Shown one piece after another: positions 1 to 10,569 of a DNA stretch of 64,000 bases (position 1 is its first letter; every line of letters starts with the position of its first letter). This DNA is from Phaeosaccion multiseriatum (taxonomy: Eukaryota; Ochrophyta, other classes), in contig OZ218961.1 in NCBI GenBank assembly GCA_965112735.1, positions 2,976,001-3,040,000 on the forward strand. Direction: 5' to 3'. The notes under the pieces are model-generated. The model had not been told where the DNA came from, made no database searches, and saw only the letters and a program-made list of their open reading frames with translations. The translations under genes and the position numbers were made by a program.

Positions 1-3000
1 CCGTTACCACCCTCAACGGAGCCACCTTCGACGTGAGCGACAGCGGAGTCATCACGGACGCCTCAGGCGCCACCTCCTCCATCGTTATCACGGACTTGCT
101 CGCATGTAACGGTGTGGCACACGTCATCGACGGAGTGCTTTCACCCACACCCGCTCCGACGCAGGCCTCTGCTGCAGCTCCCACCTCGTCCCCGACTGTC
201 CCACCCACGGAGGCTCCGGTAGCTGTGGCGACGGAAGCACCGGTAGCTGTGGTGACGGAAGCACCGGTAGCTGTGGAGACAGACGCGCCCGACTCGACCG
301 GTGAGGCATGCGGACTCGCTTCTCGGCATTCGCAGTGTTGTTTCTCATTTCGTCTCAAACCTTTGTCGTATACTTGCCATCGATGGCATCATTCAAGCCC
401 CGCCCTGCTCACCGAGCTCTGCGCTGCGCTGCTCGTCGCTCTGTGCTCGCTTTCCTCCTTTCACAGACGCTCCCGACTGCATTCCCGATGCATGCTACGA
501 GGCCTGCATGGCCGAGGGTGACGACAAGGGCTGCGTGACAGAGCCCGCGTGCTCTGAAGAGGGAGGAGGAGCTTTGGTCGGATGCAACGCTTACGGCTTG
601 GGCCAGAACTGCCGTTTCTGCGGTCCTTCCATGGAGAGTACCTACGGAGTCGTAGTGGAGTGCCCCGCGGCCTGCGACGCAACACCCACCCCTGCCCCCG
701 TGGAGGAGGCGGAGGAGGAGGAGGAGGAGGAGTGCGTAGACCTTGTGACGTTGCTCGTGGGAGCAAACGACGAAGGAGACTTTGACGCCCTCATCGACGC
801 CGTCACCTCCGTGGATGGGCTCGCCGATACCCTCTCCACCGCTGAGGTAAGAGTGATTGCGGAGAAAGAAGAAGCAGAAGAAGAAGAAGAGGAGGAGGAG
901 GAGGAGGAGGAGGAGGAGGTGGTGGTGGTGGTGGTGGAGGCGGCGCTTCTTTACCGAGGAAGGCTTTGCTGTGTATGCTAAAGTGCGGTACTTCGTCCTC
1001 TCCCCTCTTCCCCTCCCCCTCCCCCTCCCCACAAAGGCGTATTCATACCTGCAATCGCAAGCGAGTCCTCTGCCTAATCATGCATTGCCCTTCCCTTCCC
1101 TCCCCTCCCCTTCCTCACAGCTGACTGTGTTCGCACCTACGGACGCCGCCTTCGCTGCCGCTGGGCTTTGGTGAGTGTTTTCATCAGTGCCGGCACAGGC
1201 TGAAAGAGGCTGCATTTCATTGTCCCAAGGATGACCGAAACATGCCGACTCCTCCCTCACTCCCCCGTCCGCACTCCTTCGATAACCTCCTGCCCCTCCC
1301 CTCCCCTGGCCCTCCTTCCCAGCTCCACCGCCGAGGCCACTGACGACTGCACTGACGTCACCACTGTGGACGAGGAGACCCTCTCGGCCATCCTGCTCTA
1401 CCACGTCACTGACGGCACCGTGCTGGCTGAGAACGTCCTCGGCACGACCGTTACCACCCTCAACGGAGCCACCTTCGACGTGAGCGACAGCGGAGTCATC
1501 ACGGACGCCTCAGGCGCCACCTCCTCCATCGTTATCACGGACTTGCTCGCATGTAACGGTGTGGCACACGTCATCGACGGAGTGCTTTCACCCACACCCG
1601 CTCCGACGCAGGCCCCTGCTGCAGCTCCCACCTCGTCCCCGACTGTCCCACCCACGGAGGCTCCGGTAGCTGTGGCAACGGAAGCACCGGTAGCTGTGGA
1701 GACAGACGCGCCCGACTCGACCGGTGAGGCATGCGGACTCCCTCCTCGGCATTCGCAGTGTTGTTTCTCACTTCTTGTCAAACCTTTTGTCGTATACTTG
1801 CCCTCGATCGCATCATTCAAGCCCCTGCCTGCTCACCCAGCTCTGCGCTGCGCTGCTCGTCGCTCTGTGCTCGCTTCCCTCCTTTCACAGACGCTCCCGA
1901 CTGCATTCCCGATGCATGCTACGAGGCCTGCATGGCCGAGGGTGACGACAAGGGCTGCGTGACAGAACCCGCGTGCTCTGAAGAGGGAGGAGGAGCTTTG
2001 GTCGGATGCAACGCTTACGGCTTGGGCCAGAACTGCCGTTTCTGCGGTCCTTCCATGGAGAGTACCTACGGAGTCGTAGTGGAGTGCCCCGCGGCATGCG
2101 ACGCAACACCCACCCCTGCCCCCGTGGTGGAGGCGGAGGAGGAGGAGGATGAGGAGGAGGAGGAGGAGGCGGATGTGGAGGAGGAGGAGGAGGAGGATGA
2201 GGAGGAGGAGGAGGACGAGGAGGAGGAGGACGAGGAGGAGGAGTGCGTAGACCTTGTGACGTTGCTCGTGGGAGCAAACGACGAAGGAGACTTTGACGCT
2301 CTCATCGACGCCGTCACCTCCGTGGATGGGCTCGCCGATACCCTCTCCACCGCTGAGGTAAGAGTGATTGCGGAGAAAGAAGAAGAAGAAGAAGAAGAAG
2401 AAGAAGAGGAGGAGGAGGAGGAGGAGGAGGAGGAGGAGGAGGAGGAGGAGGAGGAGGAGGTGGTGGTGGTGGTGGTGGTGGTGGTGGAGGCGGCGCTTCT
2501 TTACCGATTAAGGCTTTGCTGTGTATGCTAAAGTGCGGTACTTCGTCCTCTCCCCTCTTCCCCTCCCCCTCCCCACAAAGGCGTATTCATGCCTGCAATC
2601 GCAAGCGAGTCCTCTGCCTAATCATGCATTGCCCTCCCCTCCCCTCCCCTTCCCTCCCCTCCCCTTCCTCACAGCTGACTGTGTTCGCACCTACGGACGC
2701 CGCCTTCGCTGCCGCTGGGCTTTGGTGAGTGTTTTCATCAGTGCCGGCACAGGCTGAAAGAGGCTGCATTTCATTGTCCCAAGGATGACCGAAACATGCC
2801 GACTCCTCCCTCCCTCCCCCTTCCGTGCTCCTTCGCTAACCTCCTGCCCCTCCCCTCCCCTCGCCCCTCCTTCCCAGCTCCACCGCCGAGGCCACTGACG
2901 ACTGCACTGACGTCACCACAGTGGACGAGGAGACCCTCTCGGCCATCCTGCTCTACCACGTCACTGAAGGCACCGTGCTGGCCGAGAACGTCCTCGGCAC

Positions 3001-3003
3001 GAC
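1..3003 (+). repeat. Tandem genic duplication, units of 1447 and 1555 bp
   Basis: The sequence from position 1 recurs almost unchanged from 1448 and again from 3003. Each unit spans the end of one FAS1 domain, a linker, a Cys-rich exon, an acidic exon and the first exons of the next FAS1 domain, introns included. The length difference lies mainly in (GAG)n tracts, both the exonic one (Glu run near 703-735 and 2135-2245) and the intronic one (860-940 and 2385-2490). Near-identity of introns as well as exons points to recent tandem duplication or continuing gene conversion. Confidence 0.9.
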
Positions 3004-4250
3004 CGTTACCACCCTCAACGGAGCCACCTTCGACGTGAGCGACAGCGGAGTCATCACGGACGCCTCAGGCGCCACCTCCTCCATCGTTATCACGGACTTG
3101 CTCGCATGCAACGGTGTGGCACACGTTATCGACGGAGTGCTTTCACCCACACCCGCTACCGAGGTATGTGCAAACATTGACTCAAACCTCAGAATTACGT
3201 GTATATATATGGGGGAAGGGTAGCGAATGTTCTGAGCAATCAACGCTCTTGCCGCATCGTGGGTTTCCGTATGGTCCACATGGGGCATCGCTGCTATTGA
3301 CTCCCTTGTTGTGCTTCGTGCCGCTGTTCTGTCCGCTCCTTTCTCTTGCGCTACAGGCCCCTGTGCAGACGGAGGCACCCACAACGGTAAGAAGAGGGGG
3401 ATGGACCTGTTGAGTGAATCACCTTTCTTGTTGCCTCTTTCCTTGGCGTAATGTTTGGTCGACGTCGTATCGCCGTTGACGGACTCCTCTTTCTCTCTCT
3501 CCCTTGTTGTGCTTCTCACGTCCACCCCCTTCTCTCGCGCTTCAGGCGCCCACCGTACCACCAACCCAGGCACCTACAAAGGCTCCGACCACCCCGCCTA
3601 CGCCCGCGCCCACGGATGTTTCGGATTGTTGTGATCTGGACAGGCTTACGGCCGCGGATGAGCAATACCTCGCGCTGTACGACAAGACGCTCATCTGCGA
3701 CGAGCAGTGCCTGGACAATACCCTAAACCTCCAGTAAGTTGCACACACAACGAGAGCGGCGTTGTCATGGCTGTGCGTCGGCTCACCTCTCTCTCTCTCT
3801 CTCTTGCTCTCTCTCTCACTCTCTCTCTGGTGTGCCTCCCTCCCTCCCTCGCTCCCTCCCCTCAGGCACTGCGCGATGTGGGACCTTGGGGCCACTTGCC
3901 GGGCCTGCTACAACGCAGGTGGAACCAAGACCTACCTCGCCGACCAGCTCGCGATGGGCAACACGCTCACCTGCGACGATCTCAATATGTGTGCCGGTGA
4001 GGTGTGCGAGCCACTCGACGAGACGGAGGTGGAAGTCGATGCCGAAGGCGACACCACTGGAGGAGGAAGCCTTCGCTCGGGGGGTGTGCCCGACTCCGGA
4101 TCGACTTCAGGCACCTCCTCCACCTCCTCCTCCTCTGAAGGACTCTCAACTGGAGCCCTTGCCGGTATTGGGGTGGCCGGTGCGGTAGTTGTGGGTGTGG
4201 GCGTGGCGGTGGCGGTGAAGAAGAGAGCAGCCAGTGCCAGTGCCGCCTAA
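1..4250 (+). CDS. Fasciclin (FAS1) / Cys-rich modular surface protein, 5' partial
   Basis: This is the 3' part of a multi-exon gene that begins before the window. Exons, all GT-AG and phase-consistent: 1-300, 467-846, 1121-1170, 1323-1723, 1891-2357, 2675-2724, 2878-3163, 3357-3386, 3546-3733, 3866-4250. It encodes the tail of one FAS1 domain, then twice a Thr/Pro/Ala/Val linker, a Cys-rich module (ends CRFCGPSM...VECPAAC), an acidic linker and a complete FAS1 domain. FAS1 hallmarks are LTVFAPTDAAF and the paired ILLYHVT and GVAHVIDGVL. PT-rich linkers follow, then a second type of Cys-rich domain and a C-terminal Gly/Ala/Val transmembrane helix ending in KKRAAS. FAS1 domains usually mediate adhesion or matrix contact, so the protein is probably an adhesion-like glycoprotein at the cell surface. 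The C-terminal half is closely copied in the gene at 15930-20272. Confidence 0.85.
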
Positions 4251-4954
4251 GTAGTTCGGCAATGGCGATAGCTAGGTAATGGGTGGGCGAGTCGGTTTGT
4301 TTCACTCGCTCTAGCTATGTGGGTTGCCATGCTCTGGAAATCATGTGGCTGCAGGGTCTGCCGTGCCTTTCGTTCTCTTCTCATGTGTAACCGTGGGCTG
4401 TGTGTTTGATTTATCATCTGTTGTGGTGCCGTGGGCTTTCTCGTGAGGGCTTTACTTTTCTTCTTTGTTCTCTGTGTGTTTGATTTATCAACGTGTGTGT
4501 GTGTGCGTGTGTGTGTGTGCCTCATAATTTGCTCGCAAAGTTTAGAATGTTTGCAACATGAAAAAAAGCAAATAGTGATGAGGGATCGATAGGAGGCCGG
4601 GGGGGGATGGAAACAAACAAAAAAAAATTGATTGAATCATTTAAATCCAATCAAAAGAAAACATTTCTAATGAGGTCAAAAAAATAGCAAAGAGTGTTTC
4701 ATAAATCCAATCAGAGGGCCGTCTGTCTTTGAGTGAAGGAGGCTCCAAGCCCCGCTCCCCTCCGAGACCGGCTCGAAGCCAGCTTAACTAATACTTCGAA
4801 GTACTACGTAGTACTACGTAGTATATGGTACGTACCGCTTAACTGCCATGGTACATACATGTCCCAAGGAATGAGGAAAAGACAAGAGCCAAACGCATAC
4901 TTATTCCTTCCTTCCTTCCTTCCTTGCTTGCTTGCTTCCTTCCCTCCTCCCTTC

Positions 4955-5210
4955 CATGACGGTGTGCTGCTCTGCGACGTTGCCGGGGCCTTACACCATT
5001 CTTCTCGACACACATACAGTGCCGAGGAGAATGGTGTAAGCAATGAGACTCGTACCACCACCAGTGCCGAGGAGAATGGTGTAAGCAATGAGACTCGTAC
5101 CACCACCAGTGTCGAGGAGAATGGTGTAAGCAATGAGACTCGTACCACCACCAGTGTCGAGGAGAATGGTGTAAGGCCCCGGCAACGTTGCAAAGCGGCA
5201 CACCGTCATG
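4955..5210. repeat. Foldback element: 57-bp inverted repeats around 45-bp tandem repeats
   Basis: The left arm (4955-5011, starting catgacggtgtgctg) is the reverse complement of the right arm (5154-5210, ending cagcaccg-like cacaccgtcatg) with only four mismatches over 57 bp. The interior, 5021-5155, holds three direct copies of a 45-bp unit starting gccgaggagaatggtgtaag, and the right arm begins as a fourth partial copy. A single strand could form a long stem with a repetitive loop. It resembles a small non-autonomous foldback transposon or MITE, but no target-site duplication was recognised. Confidence 0.8.
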
Positions 5211-5470
5211 GCCACTTGCGGAATCGCCGCAGTGTCGGAAGACGAATTGACAGTGCGAGTCCAGTCGAGAGGTGAGCGCGTACGCTGAGAGAGGCGTGCT
5301 GCCTCACAGTCTCCGCCTCGGCCGGCGACAAACGAAATGGAGTAGCACTGGTACACCTCGTCCGTCGATGCGGCGCTGTCCGCACAGTCGTACTCCGACG
5401 GGTTGCAGTCAAAGCACGAGCCAGGGGTTACGGCAGTGAGGAACGAGTAAGCGTGGGACGTGTTTACCGG
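5210..5470 (-). pseudogene. Possible Cys-rich exon or gene remnant
   Basis: The minus strand is open here and its translation is not low-complexity. It carries six cysteines in about 90 residues, including SCFDCNPSEYDC, VYQCYS, GGDCEAAR and MTVCRF. The frame then runs into the inverted repeat at 4955-5210, where it becomes repetitive. No clear start, acceptor or donor was found. It could be an exon of an unmapped gene, a relic cut by the foldback element, or chance. Confidence 0.25.
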
Positions 5471-5998
5471 CCGGTAATCGCGACGAGGGTCACGACGGGC
5501 ACCCTGCCGAGGTAAACGCCCGTTCCTTCCACCCCCTCGAGGGAGAAAACCTCCCGAGCCCCACCATTCCAGCCCTCCCTTTGAGACCAACGCCCATCCC
5601 CGAACCCCTGGACACCTTGCCTTTCAAGCCGAGTGCCCCTAGTGTCAGTCATGTGACTATCCACACGATGCTGGGGGGCACTCACCGCTTGTGACAAGAT
5701 GTCCACTTGAGATTCTGCACCATCACCGGGAGTGTTGCCTCGGGTATTGCAGAAGAGGAGGGCTGAACGGGGCGCGGAGGATCGCCCTCAGACGTAGCGA
5801 GGGCAAAAGAGCTGTGGTTGCGTCGCCCTCGAGCCAGCTGTGCCGTCTCTGCCTGCCGGCGCCCTGGCGCACCCTCCCGCTCCTTCCTTCCTTCCCAATC
5901 CTTCCGCCCCGATTATTGCATATGGACTGGCATGTCCCTCGCTCGTCGCACCGACGTAGGGAAGGCTGCGCGGACCGCTTCACTGGCGGTCGGACGGC

Positions 5999-7990
5999 TC
6001 ACGACACTCGTTGCTTCTTGCTCTTTGCGCCGTCTTCACCATCCTCATCCTCCTCTTCCTCACTTTCGCTACTCTCGTCGCTGCTTCCCTCACTACTCCC
6101 TTCGCTGCTGCTCCCCTCACTACTATTGCTTCTCGCGTCGTCGTCGCCACCGCTGTCCTTGTTCTCCCTCCGCTCTGTCTTCTTCGAATTCGCCTCCTCA
6201 CCCGCAGAGCTCGTTCCAGACTGCCCCCCTCCTCCTCTTCCTGATGTTCCTGCTGCTGCTGCTGCTGTTGTTGCCGTCAGTGTCGCACTTGCTTCCACAC
6301 CTGCTTCCACCTTTACCCCATCTCGGGGCTTCGACGGTGTTGATACTTCTGCGTCCCTCAACTCGCCTTCCCTTGCTCCTGCTGTTGCCACTGTTGCTGT
6401 ATCACCAACTGCTGATGCCGGAGCTTCGTCCGCTGTCATCTTGGTGTCCTGCACTGCATGCTGACGTGTGTGCTGTGTGGCCATCTCTTCAAAGCGTCGA
6501 GGATTGTTCAGAAAGAGCTCGGTCTTTTGGGAAAGCGAAATGAAACAAAACAAAAACGAGGAGAGGAGGAGCGAGACCATCGCGAGACGGAGGGAATATC
6601 TTGTCAGCACCAACCAACCAAGCGTTACGCTTCGAGCAGAGTGTACGGCAAGGGCGGCGAAGTAGGTAGAAGGACAAAGAGCCTCCAGGTCCCTCCCCTA
6701 AAACATTTACCATCCCTCACGGTAGGAGCTCAGTCTCCAGGCCCCTACCACAGAGATAAGAAGAGCAGATGCAGAGGAGGAGGAGAAGGGGGAGGAAGTA
6801 AGCACCCTTCCCTTACACTTACAATGTCGGGCATGAGGCCGTCGTCTCCGTTGGGATGAGCCATGAGCAGCCGAATGGTGGTCAGGAGGGTGGGGATGTT
6901 GATTGAAGGGGTCCAAGAGCCCTGATAGTCAGTGAGGCATGTAGGGAGGGAGGGAGGGAGGGAGGGAAGGAGGGAAGGAGGGAGGGAGGGAGGGAGGGAG
7001 GGGGCAAGCGAGGGAGAGGGAGGGGGCAAGCGAGAGAGATGTAGGGGAGCAAGTGCGTGTAGGCGCGTCTAAGAGAGAGCGTATCAATGAGAGGAACATG
7101 TGGAGAAGAATGGTTTTGAGCTCTCCCCTTTCCCCTTTGACACGCTCCCTTCACCCCGCCCACTCCATGCCCCATCTGCGCTCCTTCCGTCTCTGCGTGC
7201 CTCAAACGCCTGCCCTCCCTGAGGTGGTGTGATCTTACCGCTGGTCGCATTTTCAGCGTATCTAAGCAGATGCGCCCCCCCGAATCTATGTTGGGATGAA
7301 ATATCGGAGTCAGAAATCGCACCTACGAGACGAAAGTAGGGTCAGAGATGGGAGTGAGCGGCAGAGGCCCTGAGAGGCTGCTGAGCAGGGCGAACGAAGG
7401 GCCGGTCTCTACGGCCTTATGCATCCTACTACTACTGGCTTAGCGTAGGGTCGGACGACGAGACAGCGGGGACCAAGCCAACGGTGGCGGCGATGCTGAG
7501 AGAGGCCACAAGAGGAGAGTGCAGGCGTACAAATCGATGGAAGGTTCATGGGGAAGCTCACCTGAGGGGGCTCGAAGGGATATCGCGCGGGTACCTGCAC
7601 GTCCAACAGGAACGTACCCGCAGAGTACGGAGTGTCTTCGGGGCCTTGGATGTCTGCGGGCAAAGCCGAGGATGGTTGCGAAGTGTAGAGGGCAGGAGGT
7701 TGGGAGGAGAGACGTGGGGAAACGGGGGGAAGGGACCAACCAACAGACATACTGCCCGTTCTTTCCTGCTGAGAAAATCGGACGAGACCCCGCAGCGACG
7801 CCGCCGCTCCTCCTCTGTCGTATATTATCTCCCCCCCCCAACTGCTAAACATCCTCCCCTTACGTGCTTGAAGGTGCGTGAGCTCGTCTTCTGCCATTGA
7901 CCAGGCCGACACTCCGGGGGGCGGATCCATCTCCAGCATACGGAGCTCCTTCTGCACACGGGCGAGCATGGCACCACCCATCGCAGCCAT
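5999..7990 (-). CDS. UBE2T: Ubiquitin-conjugating enzyme E2, UBE2T-like
   Basis: Five exons on the minus strand: 7990-7864, 7653-7562, 7322-7239, 6921-6823, 6523-5999, giving 308 aa with all phases closing. The UBC fold spans residues 1 to about 150. Visible are YPFEPPQ, the HPN motif (82-84) and the catalytic cysteine C92 in GGRICLDTLK. In the established family, UBE2T works with FANCL to monoubiquitinate FANCD2 in the Fanconi anaemia crosslink-repair pathway. Family-specific matches are PPPGVSAW, TPYSAGTF and the segment after the active site (GSWTPSINI, LMPDI). The last exon adds an E2 C-terminal helix and a 150-residue Ala/Thr/Ser-rich tail ending in an acidic stretch and a basic KSKKQR. 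That tail is longer than in animals and looks disordered. The gene is divergent from the DUF1990 gene, 143 bp away. Confidence 0.88.
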
Positions 7991-8133
7991 TTGGCAAAGG
8001 AGGAAGGAGATGAGGGGAAGGAGACGAGAGAGTTGAAGCCAGCTGTGAGCTGGAGCACCAACACGCTAAGGAAGCTCCCACACCCCCGACTCCTTCCAGT
8101 GCATTCGCGCTGCTGTATGAATTGTACAGTCAA

Positions 8134-9138
8134 ATGAGGAAAAATGCAAGGAGAAGCCTCTTGTGCTTCTTTTGTTGCTGGGCTGGGGCTGCAACGACAG
8201 GTTTGCCTGCACAACAGACGCGATTTTCGTTGAGACGGCCCTCTCCTCAAGAGGTACATCAGTTCCTTCTGCGTCTGCGGGCCAAGGGAGTGGACTTTAA
8301 TCATGACCAGATCGGCTGCACCAGATCTGGCAAGCAAGGCTCAGCAAGCTCCGGGAGCAGCCGCAGCAGAAAGGACAGAGCCAGGAGGAGCACCAGTGAA
8401 AACACACAACCTACGGAGGACGGGAAGCGGTGGAGGAGAATGACATTCAGAAGAAGAATCGGCAGCGGGAGAAGGGTCTATGAGGAGGCATGTGCCGTCA
8501 TCATGGCTTGGGAACGTGTCCACGAAGGATCAGCGTGGGCGGCCATTGCAACGGAGGAGGGGAGTTATGGAAGAGAAGCAACTGCTGCCGGGGGGACAGG
8601 AAGGGCAGTGGTGGATGGGCTACCGTACTTGGCCACCGTGGCCAAGTCGTCCATCGGTCTTTGGGTTCTGAACCCGTGCAGGGTGGTGTACCGCTGCCAG
8701 AACGAGAGTGAAAAGCGTCCAGGCGGTTGCGAGTGCCTCCGCAGCTCCACAGCCTACGCGACTTTGCAAGGGCATCTGTTGATGGGCGAGGAGCGGCTAC
8801 AGGTGACTTGGGTCAAGAACGGCGGCGGGGCTGGAGCGAAGGGGGGGCAAGGAAGAAGGGAAGGAGGCACGAGGCGACGTGTGAGAAGAGGGGGGATGGG
8901 ACGAGGAAAGATGGCGAGCAATGATGACGCTGCTGCTACTCCTTCTGTTGCTGCTGCTGCTACCACCGCCAATGCTGACTGTGATGGCGTTTGGATCGAG
9001 CTGCTGAGCGTGAGCAGGGGTGCAGGCTGGGGGGGGGCGCTGTTGTTCCCTCTCGTTGAGCGGATGCAGGCCAGATTCTTTCGCGAGCAGGTGGACACTG
9101 TGGCGCGCATCGCAGGGGGGGGGGCAGGCTCAGCTTGA
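8134..9138 (+). CDS. DUF1990 / UPF0548 family protein
   Basis: One uninterrupted frame of 334 aa. The start is the first ATG (8134); the frame opens slightly upstream only with TTG. The N-terminus contains a hydrophobic Cys-rich segment that could be a targeting signal. The family pattern of plant UPF0548 proteins follows: RRPSPQEVHQFLLR, then VDFNHDQIG, then RIGSGRRVYEEA, VLNPCRVVYRC, TLQGHLLMGEERLQV, VWIELLSVSRGAGW and PLVERMQARFFREQ. A 55-residue Gly/Arg/Ala-rich insertion separates the penultimate strands (about 235-290). The family's biochemical function is not established. The gene is head-to-head with the E2 gene and runs tail-to-tail into the unidentified minus-strand gene about 100 bp downstream. 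Confidence 0.8.
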   Translation: MRKNARRSLLCFFCCWAGAATTGLPAQQTRFSLRRPSPQEVHQFLLRLRAKGVDFNHDQIGCTRSGKQGSASSGSSRSRKDRARRSTSENTQPTEDGKRWRRMTFRRRIGSGRRVYEEACAVIMAWERVHEGSAWAAIATEEGSYGREATAAGGTGRAVVDGLPYLATVAKSSIGLWVLNPCRVVYRCQNESEKRPGGCECLRSSTAYATLQGHLLMGEERLQVTWVKNGGGAGAKGGQGRREGGTRRRVRRGGMGRGKMASNDDAAATPSVAAAATTANADCDGVWIELLSVSRGAGWGGALLFPLVERMQARFFREQVDTVARIAGGGAGSA

Positions 9139-9241
9139 GCAAACCATCTGTGATGGTGGATGACTAAGATGGTATATTACAGATTACATTCACGTTACAG
9201 CCTTAAGTGCCATCTACGCAGGTTTGCCTAAAAGTAACGTC

Positions 9242-10134
9242 TCACCCGCTATCGTCGTACCCATCTGCACCCCCTACCCCCTCTGGCTCCGGGAGCAAGA
9301 CGTTTCGTGGAATGTGATGGGAAGGGTTCATGCACTCCTTCGGGTACTCCATGCCCAGAAGACTCAAGCAGACGGCACCGGCAAGACATAGGTCCCGAGG
9401 GCACCCAAAACTTGGGTGGCGCTGAAAAACAGGGGTGAGAGGGAGTAATAGGGAGAGGAATGGGCAATGCGTGAGAAGGTGGACTCAGAGAGATTCACCT
9501 CGACAGACGCCAAATGTTGTCGCGAGGGTGCTCTCAAACCATGATGCGCCATCCTAAACTAAAAACCGAAGCCTTCTATCGTACCTCGAGGCTCGTGCAC
9601 CCCAATGCTCCACGTAGAGAGGCTGGAAGGTGGTGCCCATCGCTTGAAGAGATGTCCCACAACAGCACTTCCTTCGGGCCTCCTTCCGAACTAGCGGTCC
9701 GTTGACCCAGGTACCTGGTTGCGCAGCAGCAGTAGCTCTCGTCGACTTGGACTGGCGCGCTTGGCTGGGGAAGTGGGGCTCTGATCCGCGTGCGAGAAGG
9801 GCCCTCCGTGCAGGGCTCCACAGTGCACATCGCACAATGAGGACGTACAGTCCTCGTTAGTTGGCAGCACAGAGCCCGGCCAGCCCGGTACGCAAGGCTC
9901 AGGATGAGGGCACATCATACTGATGTGCTCTTGGCCGCCGCCGGCCTGCCCAGCAAGCTTCTTCTTTCGTAGGCCGAGTAACAGAGAGTCACTAGCGATC
10001 CGCGCATCTTCCCATTTCTCTTTGGCCCACACGTCTTCTATACTCATACTCATGTTGTCGAACCCCTTGACCGACGCTTCGAAATCCTCATAAGCTTTGG
10101 AATCCTCGTCTTCGTTCACCGTGTTGGCGGCCAT
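9242..10134 (-). CDS. Unidentified multi-exon Cys-containing protein
   Basis: The start ATG is at 10134. The first exon encodes an acidic, helical N-terminus (MAANTVNEDED, then FEASVKGFDNMSMSIEDVW) followed by a Cys/His cluster (MMCPHPEPC, CTSSLCDVHCGALHGG) that looks like a zinc-binding site. The last exon is probably 9421-9242: it follows a TTTTCAG acceptor, reads RHPSFGCPRDLCLAG then LLGMEYPKECMNP, and ends at a TGA at 9242-9244. A middle exon ending at 9585 (GAG, then GTACG donor) joins it in phase, but the junction between first and middle exon (about 9700-9790) could not be resolved. I do not recognise the family. Confidence 0.5.
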
Positions 10135-10569
10135 GATCGATCACGGGCCAACCCACAATCCCCCCCCTCAAAGGAGTCACTTACTTCACGAAGAGGGGTA
10201 CGAAACCAGAAGAGTAGTAGAAGAAGAGGGTGAGGGTGATCGGATGGTGATGAAGTGGAAGTGGGGTCTTCTTCTCCTTTTTTCCCTCTCTTCCTTCCTT
10301 TCATTTGCACGATCTTTTCTCTTTCAAGGGTGGTGGGTACCCTAGTACGGAGACCCGCATCAGGTATCGGTACTTTAGTGAAGCATCAGCACGATACCCC
10401 CCCCCCCCCCCCCCCTGCGGGTTACCATATGATACCCGCCCCTATTTTTGTTACTTTTACCCATTTCCTCTCCCCTCCCTTTCTTTTAGACCTTCCCTTC
10501 CTACGATCATCATCATTTGGATCATCAACAAACACATCATTAGGACCGCATTAGCCCCCTCGGCGTTTG
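10135..10569. promoter_or_regulatory. Shared upstream region of two divergent genes
   Basis: These 435 bp lie between the ATGs of the unidentified minus-strand gene and the ankyrin gene. A pure C run of about 18 bases sits at 10397-10414 and a pyrimidine-rich stretch at 10440-10500. No TATA box was recognised. Both promoters must lie here if the start calls are right. Confidence 0.4.

Larger units (their letters stand above)
4251..5998. other. Intergenic region with A/T-rich flank and foldback repeat
   Basis: This gap lies between the FAS1 gene and the tail of the E2 gene. It holds (GT)n near 4490-4520, A-rich runs at 4560-4690, overlapping palindromes at 4794-4840 (acttcgaagtac, tacgtagta), a (CCTT)n stretch near 4905-4950, the foldback repeat at 4955-5210 and a doubtful Cys-rich reading frame at about 5210-5470. 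No convincing complete gene or RNA gene is visible. Confidence 0.6.

Noticed and set aside
6011-6543. Plus-strand Leu/Pro/Ser-rich frames opposite the E2 tail
   Set aside because: They are shadows of the acidic/Ser-rich E2 tail. The minus-strand frame is supported by splicing and homology to the UBC C-terminal helix.
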